Shown here piece after piece: positions 6,216 through 13,320 of a DNA stretch of 23,103 bases (its first letter is position 1; every line of letters begins with the position of its first letter). Made by a program: the position numbers and the translations under genes. The notes beneath the pieces are model-generated. The model was given only the letters and a program-made list of their open reading frames with translations, ran no database searches and was not told the DNA's origin. The DNA is from an uncultured Eubacteriales bacterium (GTDB lineage Bacteria; Bacillota; Clostridia; Oscillospirales; Oscillospiraceae): the NCBI GenBank assembly GCA_900549865.1, contig URPU01000033.1, positions 1 to 23,103 of the forward strand, read 5' to 3'.

Positions 6216-7461
6216 GTTGTCTACCGTTATAGTAGAGGTCTTTCTTCCATGGTATTTCTTTTCGGGGATGCTCGGTCAAAGTAATCGTTCAGCTATTTCA
6301 AAGCTGACGCTTGGCGTTATTTATGCGGTACTTCTTTCTCTCCTGTCATTACTTGTACCGGCCTCAAGTATACGTTCGGCTATTATAATCATAATCACGT
6401 ATTTAACGGCAAAAGCGTACTTTAATAAAAGTTGGCTTACAACGCTATACCCGACTGTGCTGTTTTTCTTCTTTGCGATTCTCGCAGATATTATATGTGG
6501 AGCAATTATGCAATTTGGCGGTATCCCGACCGATGCCATAATGGGTGACGGATTTGGCCGCCTTGTGTATAACATTACCTGCAAGCTCGTCCATTTGGTA
6601 TCACTTTATATGGTGCTGGCCCTTGTTCGTCCAGGAGTAAATGCGCAAAGTGTTCTCAAGTCTTTTCCGCTTCTTTCATGCCAATTACTGAGTATTTATA
6701 TTTGCCACCAGAACTACGCTATTATCATCCGCGAAAACAGCCCTGATTTTCTGTATTTTGAGACGCTTTCTCTTTTATATATCAATTTGGTGATCTGTGC
6801 TTTTGTTGAGACCTTAAATCGTTCGTTCGAGCGTGAGCAGGAATCTGAACTTGTCCGCCAACAGTTAGAAACACAGAAAAACTACTATCTTGATATTCTG
6901 GAACGTCAGGAAGAAACTCGCAGTCTATGGCATGATATAAAGAAGTACATGACAACTATGGAAACACTGGTGGCTAATGAAGATAGAGATGCCGCAAAAG
7001 CTTGTCTTACGCAGCTGCAATCAGTCTTTTCTGATATATCGAATTCCGTTGATACAGGCAACAAATTAATCGACAGCATTTTTACATATGGCATGAAAAA
7101 AGCTGCCGATAACAATGTCACTCTCAAGCTTGAAATTTGGGTCAACAGCAATCTGTCTTTTTCAAGCACTGATTTGTTCATTATTATCGGCAATACCCTT
7201 GATAATGCTATTGAAGCATGCAGTCAGATTGATGATAAAAAAGAGCGCATTGTTTCGGTTTGGCTTTACCAAAAGAATCATCTTTTGCTGTACGAAATCA
7301 GCAACCCATATAACGAAAAAAGCTCAAAAAAAGCCGGTAAGATACACGGATACGGGTTGAAAAATGTATCTGCTTGTGTTGAAAAGAACGATGGCATTAT
7401 AAATATCGAAAAGAGTCACAGCATTTTTGATGTTTCCATTCAACTCAATTTGAATGACTAA
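6199..7461 (+). CDS. GHKL-type sensor histidine kinase (AgrC-like)
   Basis: 420 residues. The N-terminal half (about 5-205) is a run of hydrophobic segments, probably six membrane spans, with little outside the membrane. A coiled region (about 205-235) leads to the phosphoacceptor H245 in LWHDIKKYM. The ATPase domain has its N box at N332 (NTLDNAIEA) and a G box at GYGLKNV (from 384). This is the layout of AgrC/ComD-type peptide-sensing kinases that partner LytTR regulators. It starts inside the regulator gene and is read with it. No agrB-like processing protease or agrD-like peptide gene is present nearby, so its signal is unknown; the divergent lipoprotein might take part in sensing. Low GC content matches the regulator gene. 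Confidence 0.9.
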   Translation: MNIWIELSTVIVEVFLPWYFFSGMLGQSNRSAISKLTLGVIYAVLLSLLSLLVPASSIRSAIIIIITYLTAKAYFNKSWLTTLYPTVLFFFFAILADIICGAIMQFGGIPTDAIMGDGFGRLVYNITCKLVHLVSLYMVLALVRPGVNAQSVLKSFPLLSCQLLSIYICHQNYAIIIRENSPDFLYFETLSLLYINLVICAFVETLNRSFEREQESELVRQQLETQKNYYLDILERQEETRSLWHDIKKYMTTMETLVANEDRDAAKACLTQLQSVFSDISNSVDTGNKLIDSIFTYGMKKAADNNVTLKLEIWVNSNLSFSSTDLFIIIGNTLDNAIEACSQIDDKKERIVSVWLYQKNHLLLYEISNPYNEKSSKKAGKIHGYGLKNVSACVEKNDGIINIEKSHSIFDVSIQLNLND

Positions 7462-7520
7462 GTTCATTTATTATCTGTAATTGCGGTGCAATTTCCAATA
7501 TCGAAATATAATCGAAAATA

Positions 7521-7535
7521 CCGGCAAAAAGCCGG
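7521..7535 (+). terminator. Weak terminator after the kinase gene
   Basis: CCGGC-AAAAA-GCCGG, a 5-bp GC stem, is followed by ATCTTTTC on the plus strand, 60 bases after the kinase stop codon. It is short but well placed to end the regulator-kinase transcript. Read on the minus strand it is followed by TATTTTCG, so it might also act weakly on dut read-through. Confidence 0.45.
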
Positions 7536-7552
7536 ATCTTTTCGACAGATAA

Positions 7553-7584
7553 CATGCGGCGGCTTTTTGCAAAGCCGCCGCATG
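7553..7584. terminator. Long hairpin between the kinase gene and dut
   Basis: A perfect 14-bp stem with loop TTGC: CATG plus the same 10-bp arms as the terminator at 2724-2747. Unlike that copy it has no T-tract on either strand, so its terminator strength is uncertain. It lies between converging genes (the kinase on plus, dut on minus) and could block transcription from both sides. It is part of the duplicated dut downstream region. Confidence 0.55.
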
Positions 7585-7653
7585 TATGTCAAGATTTACG
7601 TATCGTTCGCCCATGTCTCCCTCGAAAAGACGTGTTATGAAAATCTCTGAATT

Positions 7654-7801
7654 TCGCCGGAGGGATTTTATTTCCCAGTGCTGCCGAAGCCGCCCGCGCC
7701 GCGCGCCGTCACGTCAAGCTCCTGCGCCTCCTGAAAGTCAAGCTCAAGATACGGTATCACGACAAGCTGCGCTATCCTGTCGCCGGGGCATATCTCGCAC
7801 G
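7654..7801. repeat. Right copy of the dut 3'-end direct repeat
   Basis: These 148 bases align without gaps to 2868-3015 at a constant offset of 4786, with six differences by eye: four in the dut coding part and two just beyond the stop codon. With the hairpin cores at 2724-2747 and 7557-7580, they form direct repeats around the lipoprotein/two-component insert. Between hairpin and dut end the two copies differ by indels (120 versus 73 bases) yet keep recognisable similarity. This is consistent with recombination between two related dut regions. Confidence 0.85.
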
Positions 7802-8102
7802 GCACGGCGCTGTCGTTGTGCAGCGCCACGGTGTATTCGCCCCTGTAATCGCTGTCGCACACGCCCACGCAGTTCGCCGGGCGCACGCCCTGCTTCGCCG
7901 CAAGACCGCTGCGGGCGAACACCGCGCCGAAATACCCCTCCGGCACGGCGATGGACAGCCCAGTGCCGACCATTTTCGTTTCCCCCGGCGCGATGGTGAC
8001 GGGCGCGTCAAGACAGGCGCGCAGGTCGTAACCCGCCGCGGCGGCGGAGCCGCGCGACGGCAGCGCGGCGTTATCGCGAAGTTTTTTTACCTTTATCAGC
8101 AT
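7668..8102 (-). CDS. dut: dUTP diphosphatase (dUTPase)
   Basis: 144-residue trimeric-type dUTPase, which hydrolyses dUTP to dUMP and pyrophosphate, keeping uracil out of DNA and supplying thymidylate synthesis. All five motifs are present in order: AAGYDL, ARSGLA, the GVCDSDYRGEY uridine-binding hairpin, PGDRIAQLV, and the C-terminal glycine-rich RGAGGFGSTG lid. The ATG at 8102 is preceded by AAAGGAG; an upstream in-frame start would add 21 unsupported residues. It is a single gene transcribed away from the polysaccharide operon. Its last 42 codons are duplicated at 2882-3015. The enzyme appears intact and functional. Confidence 0.96.
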   Translation of the reverse strand: MLIKVKKLRDNAALPSRGSAAAAGYDLRACLDAPVTIAPGETKMVGTGLSIAVPEGYFGAVFARSGLAAKQGVRPANCVGVCDSDYRGEYTVALHNDSAVPCEICPGDRIAQLVVIPYLELDFQEAQELDVTARGAGGFGSTGK

Positions 8103-8156
8103 GTGAGTGCTCCTTTTATCTTTATTATTTAAAACTGCGAAAACCGGTTTTTCGCT

Positions 8157-8185
8157 ACTATACACCGCGCCGCGGCGTTTTTCAA
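8157..8185 (-). promoter_or_regulatory. dut: Predicted dut promoter
   Basis: On the minus strand TTGAAA (8185-8180) and TATAGT (8162-8157) are spaced by 17 bases, each one mismatch from consensus. The leader is about 45-50 bases. The palindrome AAAACCGGTTTT (about 8139-8150, inside a longer stem ending in GCG/CGC) lies at the predicted transcription start, and CGCCGCGGCG lies between the boxes. Either could be a regulatory site, but neither is recognised. Confidence 0.6.
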
Positions 8186-8234
8186 GCCCGCGCCGGTATG
8201 CAAAGCGCGTATGCCGACGTATGAATCAAATTCG

Positions 8235-8263
8235 TTGACACTCATAGGACACAATGATATAAT
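8235..8263 (+). promoter_or_regulatory. Promoter of the polysaccharide operon
   Basis: TTGACA (8235-8240) and TATAAT (8258-8263) are perfect consensus boxes with a 17-base spacer. Transcription should begin near 8270, about 75 bases before the first gene. No other plausible promoter was noticed in the operon, where genes overlap or lie within 60 bases of each other, so this one probably drives at least 14 genes. Confidence 0.85.
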
Positions 8264-8279
8264 GACTTGATTTACAGCT

Positions 8280-8292
8280 TATAATTATTATA
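8280..8292. promoter_or_regulatory. Palindrome just downstream of the operon start
   Basis: TATAATTATTATA is a perfect inverted repeat with 6-base arms around one T, located about 10-22 bases after the expected transcription start. A small hairpin, GTACT-TGAG-AGTAC, followed by TTTT lies at about 8297-8314. A repressor bound at the palindrome would block the promoter, and the hairpin could be a weak attenuator. AT-rich palindromes also arise by chance. Confidence 0.4.
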
Positions 8293-8343
8293 GGTGGTAC
8301 TTGAGAGTACTTTTCCCGAAAAACAGTCAGAGTGGGGAGAATT

Positions 8344-8952
8344 ATGTACGAGCGTGTGATAAAAAGAGCGTTGGATGTGCTGCTTTCGCTGGCGGGCATC
8401 ATCGTGCTGGGAATACCGATGCTGCTGATATCGGCGGCCATAAAGCTTGGCTCTCCGGGGCCGGTGTTCTTCCGGCAGAAGCGCTTCGGCATCCATAAAA
8501 GCTTTTTCAATATCCTGAAATTCCGCACCATGCGCACGGACACGCCCAAGGACGTGCCCACGCACCTGCTGTCCGACCCGACGAAGTGGATCACAAAAAC
8601 TGGCGCGTTCCTGCGCCGCACAAGTCTTGACGAGCTTCCCCAGCTTTTCAACATCCTCGCCGGGCAGATGTCTGTGATCGGCCCGCGCCCCGCGCTGTGG
8701 AATCAGGCCGACCTGATCGCCGAGCGGGATAAATACGGCGCAAATGACGTCAAGCCAGGTCTCACCGGCTGGGCGCAGATAAACGGGCGGGACGAGCTGC
8801 CCATCCCCGTCAAGGCGAAGCTGGACGGGGAGTATGTGCGGCGGCTCAGCTTCGGCTTTGACTGCAAGTGCTTTTTCGGCACGGTGAAAAGCGTGCTCCG
8901 GCATGACGGCGTCGTCGAGGGGGGCACGGGAACTCTCGGACGGGGGGACTGA
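8344..8952 (+). CDS. capM: Priming sugar-1-phosphate transferase (CapM-like)
   Basis: 202 residues from the ATG at 8344, which follows GGGGAG; an in-frame GTG 12 bases upstream lies within that site. It is a small monotopic phosphoglycosyl transferase that loads a sugar-1-phosphate onto undecaprenyl phosphate, the first step of the lipid-linked repeat unit. There is one membrane-embedding segment (about 11-33), then GSPGPVFFRQKR, the FRTMRTDTP stretch, RRTSLDELPQL with the catalytic Asp-Glu pair (96-97), and GPRPAL (113-118). The pattern ITKTG..R.TS.DELPQL..GPRPAL.NQ..LI follows S. aureus CapM, which transfers D-FucNAc-1-phosphate. The adjacent CapN-like and CapL-like genes support the same role. 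The C-terminal Gly-rich tail is longer than I expect for CapM. The sugar is inferred. Confidence 0.9.
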   Translation: MYERVIKRALDVLLSLAGIIVLGIPMLLISAAIKLGSPGPVFFRQKRFGIHKSFFNILKFRTMRTDTPKDVPTHLLSDPTKWITKTGAFLRRTSLDELPQLFNILAGQMSVIGPRPALWNQADLIAERDKYGANDVKPGLTGWAQINGRDELPIPVKAKLDGEYVRRLSFGFDCKCFFGTVKSVLRHDGVVEGGTGTLGRGD

Positions 8953-8954
8953 GA

Positions 8955-9833
8955 ATGAAGCGCATTCTTATAACCGGCATAAACAGCTACCTCGGCAAAA
9001 GCTTCAAAAGCTATATGGAGGGCTTCCCCGGCTACAGCACCGTGTCCATCAGTATGCGCGACGGCTCCTGGCGGGAGGAGGACTTCACCGGGATAGACGC
9101 CGTCTACCACGTCGCCGGGCTTGCGCATTCCGATAACGGGCGCATAAGTCCGGAAAAGGCGCAGATGTATTACAGCATAAATACCGACCTCACGCTGGAG
9201 CTTGCAAAAAAGGCCAAGCGCGAGGGCGTGGGCCAGTTCATTTTCATGAGCTCCGCCATAGTCTACGGCGACAGCGCGCCCATCGGCCAGCGCCGCATGA
9301 TAGACCGCGGCACGCGCTGTTCCCCGGCCAACTGCTACGGCGACAGCAAGGTGCAGGCGGAGCTGGGCCTTAAAAGGCTTGAGGATGAGCGCTTCCGCGT
9401 CGTGATCCTCCGCCCGCCGATGATATACGGCCCCGGCTGCAAGGGAAATTACCCCGTGCTGTCGCTCATGGCGCGCCGCCTGCACTTCTTCCCGCAGGTG
9501 GACAATCAGCGCTCCATGCTCTTCGTCGGCAATCTCATGGCTTTCGTCAAGCTCATGATAGATAATAATGAGTCAGGCACGTTCTTCCCGCAGAATGCGC
9601 AGTACAGCAACACCTCCGCGCTCGTGGCGCTCATCGCCGCGGCGCACGGCAGGAAGATAAGGCTGGTGCGCGGATTCACGTGGGCGCTGAAGCTGCTGGG
9701 CGTGTTCACGCCGCTTGTCAACAAGGCCTTCGGCAGTCTCAGCTACGACATGGAGATGAGCGGGTACCCCCGCGGCGAGTACAGGCTTTTCAGCCTTGAA
9801 GAGAGCATACGTATCACAGAGGGCGCGCAATGA
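8955..9833 (+). CDS. capN: CapN-like nucleotide-sugar 4-ketoreductase/epimerase
   Basis: 292-residue extended short-chain dehydrogenase. The NAD(P)-binding loop is TGINSYLG (7-14); the catalytic set is S99/S100, Y128 and K132 (CYGDSK). The order VYHVAGLAH, GQFIFMSSAIVYG, RPPMIYGPGCKGN and NQRS follows S. aureus CapN as I recall it. CapN reduces the 4-keto intermediate made by CapD to UDP-N-acetyl-D-fucosamine. The length agrees (about 295). It begins two bases after the CapM-like gene and its end overlaps the CapL-like gene by four bases, the same trio as capL-capM-capN in S. aureus. No CapD-type dehydratase is in the window, so the substrate must come from elsewhere. A UDP-HexNAc 4-epimerase or a QuiNAc-forming reductase is the alternative. 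Confidence 0.8.
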   Translation: MKRILITGINSYLGKSFKSYMEGFPGYSTVSISMRDGSWREEDFTGIDAVYHVAGLAHSDNGRISPEKAQMYYSINTDLTLELAKKAKREGVGQFIFMSSAIVYGDSAPIGQRRMIDRGTRCSPANCYGDSKVQAELGLKRLEDERFRVVILRPPMIYGPGCKGNYPVLSLMARRLHFFPQVDNQRSMLFVGNLMAFVKLMIDNNESGTFFPQNAQYSNTSALVALIAAAHGRKIRLVRGFTWALKLLGVFTPLVNKAFGSLSYDMEMSGYPRGEYRLFSLEESIRITEGAQ

Positions 9834-11080
9834 CCGATACACCGCAGAAGAAAAAGCATATTCTGGTCGTCAGCCAGTATTTCTACCCGGAGGCGTTCAG
9901 AATAAACGACATGTGCGCCGAGTGGGGCCGGCGCGGGTATAAGATAACCGTGCTCACGGGCATCCCGAACTACCCCTACGGCCGGTATTTCGACGGCTAC
10001 GGCCTTTTCAAAAAGCGGCGCGAGAGCTATATGGGCATGGACATTATCCGCATCCCGCTCATCGCGCGCGGCAAAAGCGCCGTTGGCATGTGCATGAACT
10101 ACATCTCCTTCGTCGTGTCCGGCTGGTTCTGGAAGTGCTTCACGGCGCTCAAGGCGGACATGGTGTTTATATTTGAGGTCTCTCCTATGACGCAGGCGCT
10201 TGCCGGCGTGTGGTACGCCAGGCGCAGGAGAATACCCTGCTGGATATACGTGCAGGATCTCTGGCCGGAAAATATCGAGATAGTCACCGGCATACATTCC
10301 CCGCTTGTGCTCAGACCCATCGGGCGCATGGTGGATTCCATCTACCGCCGCTGCGACAGGATATTCGCCACATCCCCCAGCTTCGTGCGCATGATACAGC
10401 AGCGCGTGCCGGGCGAGGAGGACAAGGTCAGCTATTGGCCGCAGTATGCCGAGGAGTTTTACAGCCCTGCGCAGCGCCCGGACGCGCGCATCCCGCAGGA
10501 CGGGCGGTTCAGGGTGATATTCACGGGCAACGTCGGCATGGCGCAGGGGCTTGACATCCTGCCGGAGACGGCGGCGCTGCTGAAGGCTTCCGGAACGGCG
10601 GCGCAGTTCGTTATCGTCGGCGACGGGCGCGGAAAGGCCGCGCTGGAGGATAAGATAAAAAAGCTCGGCGCGGAGGACATGTTTCTTCTTATCCCGCGCC
10701 AGCGGGCGGAGGATATACCGGCGCTTCTCGCTGCGTGCGACGCGGCCTTCGTATCTTTCATGAACAATCCGCTTTTTGCAAACACCATCCCGGCGAAGCT
10801 CCAGTCATACATGGCCTGCGGGATGCCGGTGCTGGCCTGCGCCACCGGCGAGACGGAGCGCATCGTCAAAGAGGCGGACTGCGGCGTGTGCAGCCCCATC
10901 GGTGACGCCGCCGCGCTGGCGGAGGCGGTGCGCGCGCTCATGCGCGACGGGAGGCTTGAACAATACGGGATAAACGCAAGAAAATACTTTACCGCGCATT
11001 ACGATAAAAAAATGCTGCTGGACCGCTTTGACGAATGCGTCAGGGCCATGGACGCGGCTGAAAGAGGAAAAAATGTTTAA
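9830..11080 (+). CDS. capL: GT4 glycosyltransferase, CapL/WbuB-like
   Basis: 416 residues with two Rossmann halves. The N-terminal acceptor half begins HILVVSQYFYPEAFRINDMC and contains TGIPNYPYGRY; the C-terminal donor half has FTGNVGMAQGLDILPE and the ANTIPAKLQSYMACGMPVLA stretch (about 315-335), characteristic of WbuB-type transferases, which lack the first Glu of the usual EX7E motif. WbuB and CapL add N-acetyl-L-fucosamine to the lipid-linked first sugar. The three UDP-L-FucNAc synthesis genes follow directly, overlapping by eight bases, which strongly supports this donor. The start overlaps the previous stop (ATGA). It would act on the cytoplasmic face of the membrane. Specificity is inferred. 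Confidence 0.82.
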   Translation: MTDTPQKKKHILVVSQYFYPEAFRINDMCAEWGRRGYKITVLTGIPNYPYGRYFDGYGLFKKRRESYMGMDIIRIPLIARGKSAVGMCMNYISFVVSGWFWKCFTALKADMVFIFEVSPMTQALAGVWYARRRRIPCWIYVQDLWPENIEIVTGIHSPLVLRPIGRMVDSIYRRCDRIFATSPSFVRMIQQRVPGEEDKVSYWPQYAEEFYSPAQRPDARIPQDGRFRVIFTGNVGMAQGLDILPETAALLKASGTAAQFVIVGDGRGKAALEDKIKKLGAEDMFLLIPRQRAEDIPALLAACDAAFVSFMNNPLFANTIPAKLQSYMACGMPVLACATGETERIVKEADCGVCSPIGDAAALAEAVRALMRDGRLEQYGINARKYFTAHYDKKMLLDRFDECVRAMDAAERGKNV

Positions 11081-12119
11081 GGACAAAACTTTGATGATCA
11101 CCGGCGGCACGGGATCGTTCGGCAATGCCGTGCTCAACAGATTCATTTCCGGCGACATAGGCGAGATACGCATATTCTCCCGCGACGAGAAGAAGCAGGA
11201 CGATATGCGCCATGATTTTCAGGCGCGCATGCCCCAGTATGCCGACAAACTCAAGTTTTACATAGGCGACGTGCGCGATATCCAGTCCGTCAAAAACGCC
11301 ATGCACGGCGTGGACTACATCTTCCATGCGGCGGCGCTCAAGCAGGTGCCTTCATGCGAGTTTTTCCCGCTGGAGGCCGTAAAGACCAACGTGTTCGGCA
11401 CGGACAACGTGCTCACCGCCGCGATAGACGAGGGCGTGAAGGCCGCAATATGCCTTTCCACCGATAAGGCCGCCTATCCCATAAACGCCATGGGCACCAG
11501 CAAGGCCATGATGGAAAAGGTCGTTGTGGCGAAGTCGCGCACCGTCTCGCCGGAGCGCACGAAGATCTGCTGCACGCGCTACGGCAACGTCATGTGCTCG
11601 CGCGGCAGCGTCATCCCTCTGTGGATAGACCAGCTCAAGAAGGGCGAGCCGATAACCGTGACGGAGCCGGCGATGACGCGCTTCATCATGTCTCTCGACG
11701 AGGCTGTGGATCTGGTGCTGTTCGCGTTTGAAAACGGCGGCAGCGGCGACATCCTTGTGCAGAAGGCGCCCGCCTGCACCATAAAGACGCAGGCCGAGGC
11801 CGTGTGTGAGCTTTTCGGCGGCGATAAGGAGAATATAAAGGTCATCGGCATCCGCCACGGCGAGAAGATGTATGAAACGCTGCTGACGAATGAGGAGTGC
11901 GCCCGGGCGGAGGACCTCGGCAGCTTTTACCGCGTTCCCTGCGACAAGCGCAGCCTGAACTATGACAAATACTTCGTGCAGGGCGACACTGAGAGGAACC
12001 ATCTCAGCGAGTTCAACTCCAACAACACCCGTATGCTGGACGTGCAGCAGGTGAAGGAAAAGCTTTTGCAGCTCAAGTACATCCGCAGCCAGCTTGACGA
12101 AATGGGGATAGATTACTGA
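11073..12119 (+). CDS. capE: UDP-GlcNAc 4,6-dehydratase/5-epimerase CapE (FnlA)
   Basis: 348 residues from ATG 11073 (preceded by AAGAGG; a further upstream start would only lie inside the previous gene). It catalyses the first step from UDP-GlcNAc to UDP-N-acetyl-L-fucosamine. The NADP-binding motif is TGGTGSFG (10-17), with SRDEKKQDDMRH after the second strand as in the FlaA1/CapE group. The active-site block is LSTDKAAYPINAMGTSK: D131, K132, and M140-x3-K144 in place of the usual YxxxK, which I regard as typical of this group. It is a soluble enzyme without membrane spans, unlike CapD. It is followed by CapF (one-base overlap) and CapG, completing the pathway. High confidence. Confidence 0.94.
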   Translation: MFKDKTLMITGGTGSFGNAVLNRFISGDIGEIRIFSRDEKKQDDMRHDFQARMPQYADKLKFYIGDVRDIQSVKNAMHGVDYIFHAAALKQVPSCEFFPLEAVKTNVFGTDNVLTAAIDEGVKAAICLSTDKAAYPINAMGTSKAMMEKVVVAKSRTVSPERTKICCTRYGNVMCSRGSVIPLWIDQLKKGEPITVTEPAMTRFIMSLDEAVDLVLFAFENGGSGDILVQKAPACTIKTQAEAVCELFGGDKENIKVIGIRHGEKMYETLLTNEECARAEDLGSFYRVPCDKRSLNYDKYFVQGDTERNHLSEFNSNNTRMLDVQQVKEKLLQLKYIRSQLDEMGIDY

Positions 12120-13318
12120 TGAACATCCTTGTCACGGGTGCATCGGGCTTCGTGGGGAAGAATCTCTGCCGCGCGCTTGAAAATATAAGAGACGGCAGGG
12201 ATAGGACCCACCCGGAGCTTGAAATAGGCGAGATATATGAATATACGCGCGCTTCCGGCGCGGCGGCGCTTGAGGAGTACTGCCGCGGCGCAGACTTTGT
12301 TTTCAACCTTGCCGGGGTCAACCGCCCCAAGGACAGCGCGGAGTTCATGCAGGGCAACTTCGGCTTTGCCGGGGAGCTTCTTGATACGCTTTTCCGCTGC
12401 GGCAACGGCTGCCCCGTCATGCTTTCAAGCTCTGCACAGGCGAGCCTTCTCGGGCGCTACGCCGGGTCGGATTACGGCCGGTCAAAGCTTGCCGGGGAGG
12501 AGTTGTTCTTCGGCTACGGCGCGAAGAGCGGCGCGCGTGTGCTGGTGTACCGCTTCCCGAACATCTTCGGCAAGTGGTGCCGCCCGAACTATAACAGCGC
12601 CGTGGCGACCTTCTGCAATAATATCGCAAATGGCCTGCCGATTCAGGTCAGCGACCCCGCGGCAGAGCTTGAGCTTGTCTATATAGACGACCTCGTGGCG
12701 GAGCTTATTTCCGCCCTCTCCGGGCATGAGCACCGCTGCGGATATGACGGACTCACGCCTGTTCCTGCGGCGGACGGGCGGTACTGCTTCGTGCCAGTGA
12801 CGCATAAGGCGTCGCTCGGGCGCATAACGCAGCTTCTCTATTCCTTCGCCGCACAGCCCGAAACCGGGCTCATGCCGGAGATACCGGCGGGCTCCTTTGA
12901 AAAGAAGCTGTACTCCACCTTCCTCAGCTACCTGCCGCCGGAGAAGGCGGCGTATGAGCTGAAAATGAACTGCGACAGCCGCGGCAGCTTTACTGAGCTT
13001 ATAAAAACCGCGTCCTGCGGGCAGATAAGCGTCAATGTCTCCAACCCCGGCGTCACGAAGGGACAGCACTGGCACAATACAAAGTGGGAGCTGTTCATCG
13101 TCGTGTCCGGCCATGGGCTTATCCGCCAGCGCAGGATAGGCGGCGATGAGATAACGGAATATGAGGTCAGCGGGGATAAAATAGAGGCCGTGCATATGCT
13201 TCCGGGCTATACGCATTCCATCGTGAATCTCTCCGACACGGAAAAACTCGTCACTGTCATGTGGGCGAACGAGAGCTTCGACCCCGCCCACCCCGATACT
13301 TTTTTTGAGGAGCTGTGA
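12119..13318 (+). CDS. capF: CapF (FnlB) reductase with C-terminal cupin
   Basis: 399 residues, somewhat longer than S. aureus CapF (369). The N-terminal reductase domain has the nucleotide loop GASGFVG (7-13) and Y119-x3-K123 (YGRSK). The C-terminal cupin contains GQHWHNTKWELF (315-326), with H317, H319 and E324 as likely metal ligands, and HMLPGYTHSIVN. In this family the cupin performs C3 epimerisation and the N-terminal domain the 4-keto reduction, giving UDP-N-acetyl-L-talosamine. Start and previous stop overlap (TGATG). The CapE-CapF-CapG order is conserved with S. aureus capsule and E. coli fnlABC clusters. High confidence. Confidence 0.94.
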   Translation: MNILVTGASGFVGKNLCRALENIRDGRDRTHPELEIGEIYEYTRASGAAALEEYCRGADFVFNLAGVNRPKDSAEFMQGNFGFAGELLDTLFRCGNGCPVMLSSSAQASLLGRYAGSDYGRSKLAGEELFFGYGAKSGARVLVYRFPNIFGKWCRPNYNSAVATFCNNIANGLPIQVSDPAAELELVYIDDLVAELISALSGHEHRCGYDGLTPVPAADGRYCFVPVTHKASLGRITQLLYSFAAQPETGLMPEIPAGSFEKKLYSTFLSYLPPEKAAYELKMNCDSRGSFTELIKTASCGQISVNVSNPGVTKGQHWHNTKWELFIVVSGHGLIRQRRIGGDEITEYEVSGDKIEAVHMLPGYTHSIVNLSDTEKLVTVMWANESFDPAHPDTFFEEL

Positions 13319-13320
13319 CA

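Noticed and set aside
7586..7999. Plus-strand frame overlapping dut, and the similar frame at 2815-3117
   Set aside because: Their shared protein similarity is only the antisense reading of the duplicated dut 3' end. Both are rich in Arg/Ala as expected of shadow frames and lack ribosome binding sites.
8332..8343. GTG at 8332 as start of the priming transferase
   Set aside because: It overlaps the GGGGAG that serves the ATG at 8344 and has no ribosome binding site of its own; the ATG start also fits the family N terminus better.
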